Shown here piece after piece: positions 6,231-6,272 of a DNA stretch of 6,272 nucleotides. A program made the position numbers and the translations under genes. The notes under the pieces were generated by a model, which was not told the DNA's origin, did not search any database, and saw nothing but the letters and a program-made list of their open reading frames with translations. Origin of the DNA: a candidate division FCPU426 bacterium (lineage in GTDB: Bacteria; Oederibacteriota; PGYV01; Palsa-1178); contig PMTB01000222.1 of NCBI GenBank assembly GCA_003167475.1, forward strand, positions 1 through 6,272, in the 5' to 3' direction. Position 1 is the first letter of the stretch; each line of letters starts with the position of its first letter.

Positions 6231-6272
6231 TGATCAACCGAAGGTTTGGAGAGTTAATATTAAATGTTGTGT

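Larger units (their letters stand above)
6038..6251. repeat. 214-nt nested palindrome with perfect 46-bp outer arms
   Basis: Bases 6038-6083 are the exact reverse complement of 6206-6251 (46 of 46). Inside lies a weakly pairing section of about 20 nt on each side (6084-6103 and 6185-6205) that still shares TGCA and TGTA words. An inner hairpin follows: 6104-6115 pairs with 6173-6184 (12 bp), 6122-6129 with 6160-6167 (8 bp), and an apical stem 6129-6138 with 6145-6154 (10 bp, competing for one base), with bulges on the right side. The loop is TAAAAT (6139-6144). The element starts 16 nt after the beta-barrel gene's stop codon. No T-run follows the right arm, so it is not a classical intrinsic terminator. 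It contains no plausible gene. MITE-like element, replication or recombination hairpin, and mRNA-end stabiliser are all possible. Confidence 0.9.

Noticed and set aside
6038..6251. Rho-independent terminator after the beta-barrel gene
   Set aside because: The stem is far longer than usual terminators, its outer arm is not GC-rich throughout, and no T-run follows the right arm. A role in termination is not excluded but is unsupported.
6038..6251. Insertion sequence with transposase
   Set aside because: The 122 nt between the arms contain no transposase coding sequence, so at most it could be a non-autonomous element.

Overview
The window suggests a Gram-negative (diderm) bacterium. It encodes the C-terminal part of a TonB-dependent outer-membrane receptor, a secreted glycoside hydrolase and a small predicted outer-membrane beta-barrel protein. 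Base composition is moderate, and AGG (Arg) and ATA (Ile) codons are frequent in all four genes, so they look like long-term residents of one genome. No gene is diagnostic of a phylum. The style fits an under-sampled environmental lineage, but that is an inference.

Layout, all genes on the + strand: (1) bases 1-1669, a TonB-dependent receptor cut by the left edge of the window; (2) 1739-3382, a cytoplasmic protein of no named family that resembles glycoside hydrolases, with its own sigma70-type promoter and a good Shine-Dalgarno sequence; (3) 3386-3538, a 153-nt imperfect palindrome filling most of the gap; (4) 3618-5216, a secreted family 44 glycoside hydrolase (endo-beta-1,4-glucanase/xyloglucanase type) with both catalytic glutamates present; (5) 5284-6021, a small signal-peptide-bearing beta-barrel candidate whose promoter sits so close to its ATG that the mRNA may be leaderless; (6) 6038-6251, a 214-nt nested palindrome with perfect 46-bp outer arms.

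A reasonable model is a small plant-glucan utilisation neighbourhood. The GH44 enzyme would cleave beta-1,4-glucan or xyloglucan outside the cytoplasm, the TonB receptor could import a product or another ligand, and the cytoplasmic protein could act on an imported fragment. This rests on proximity only. The gaps of 67-235 nt and the separate promoter-like sequences argue against a single tight operon, and there is no SusD-like partner or regulator.

The most unusual signal is non-coding. Both long palindromes carry, in each arm, three tandem heptamers whose middle copy differs from the outer two by one base. The heptamer sequences differ completely between the two palindromes. Shared architecture without shared sequence suggests a class of repeat element in this genome.
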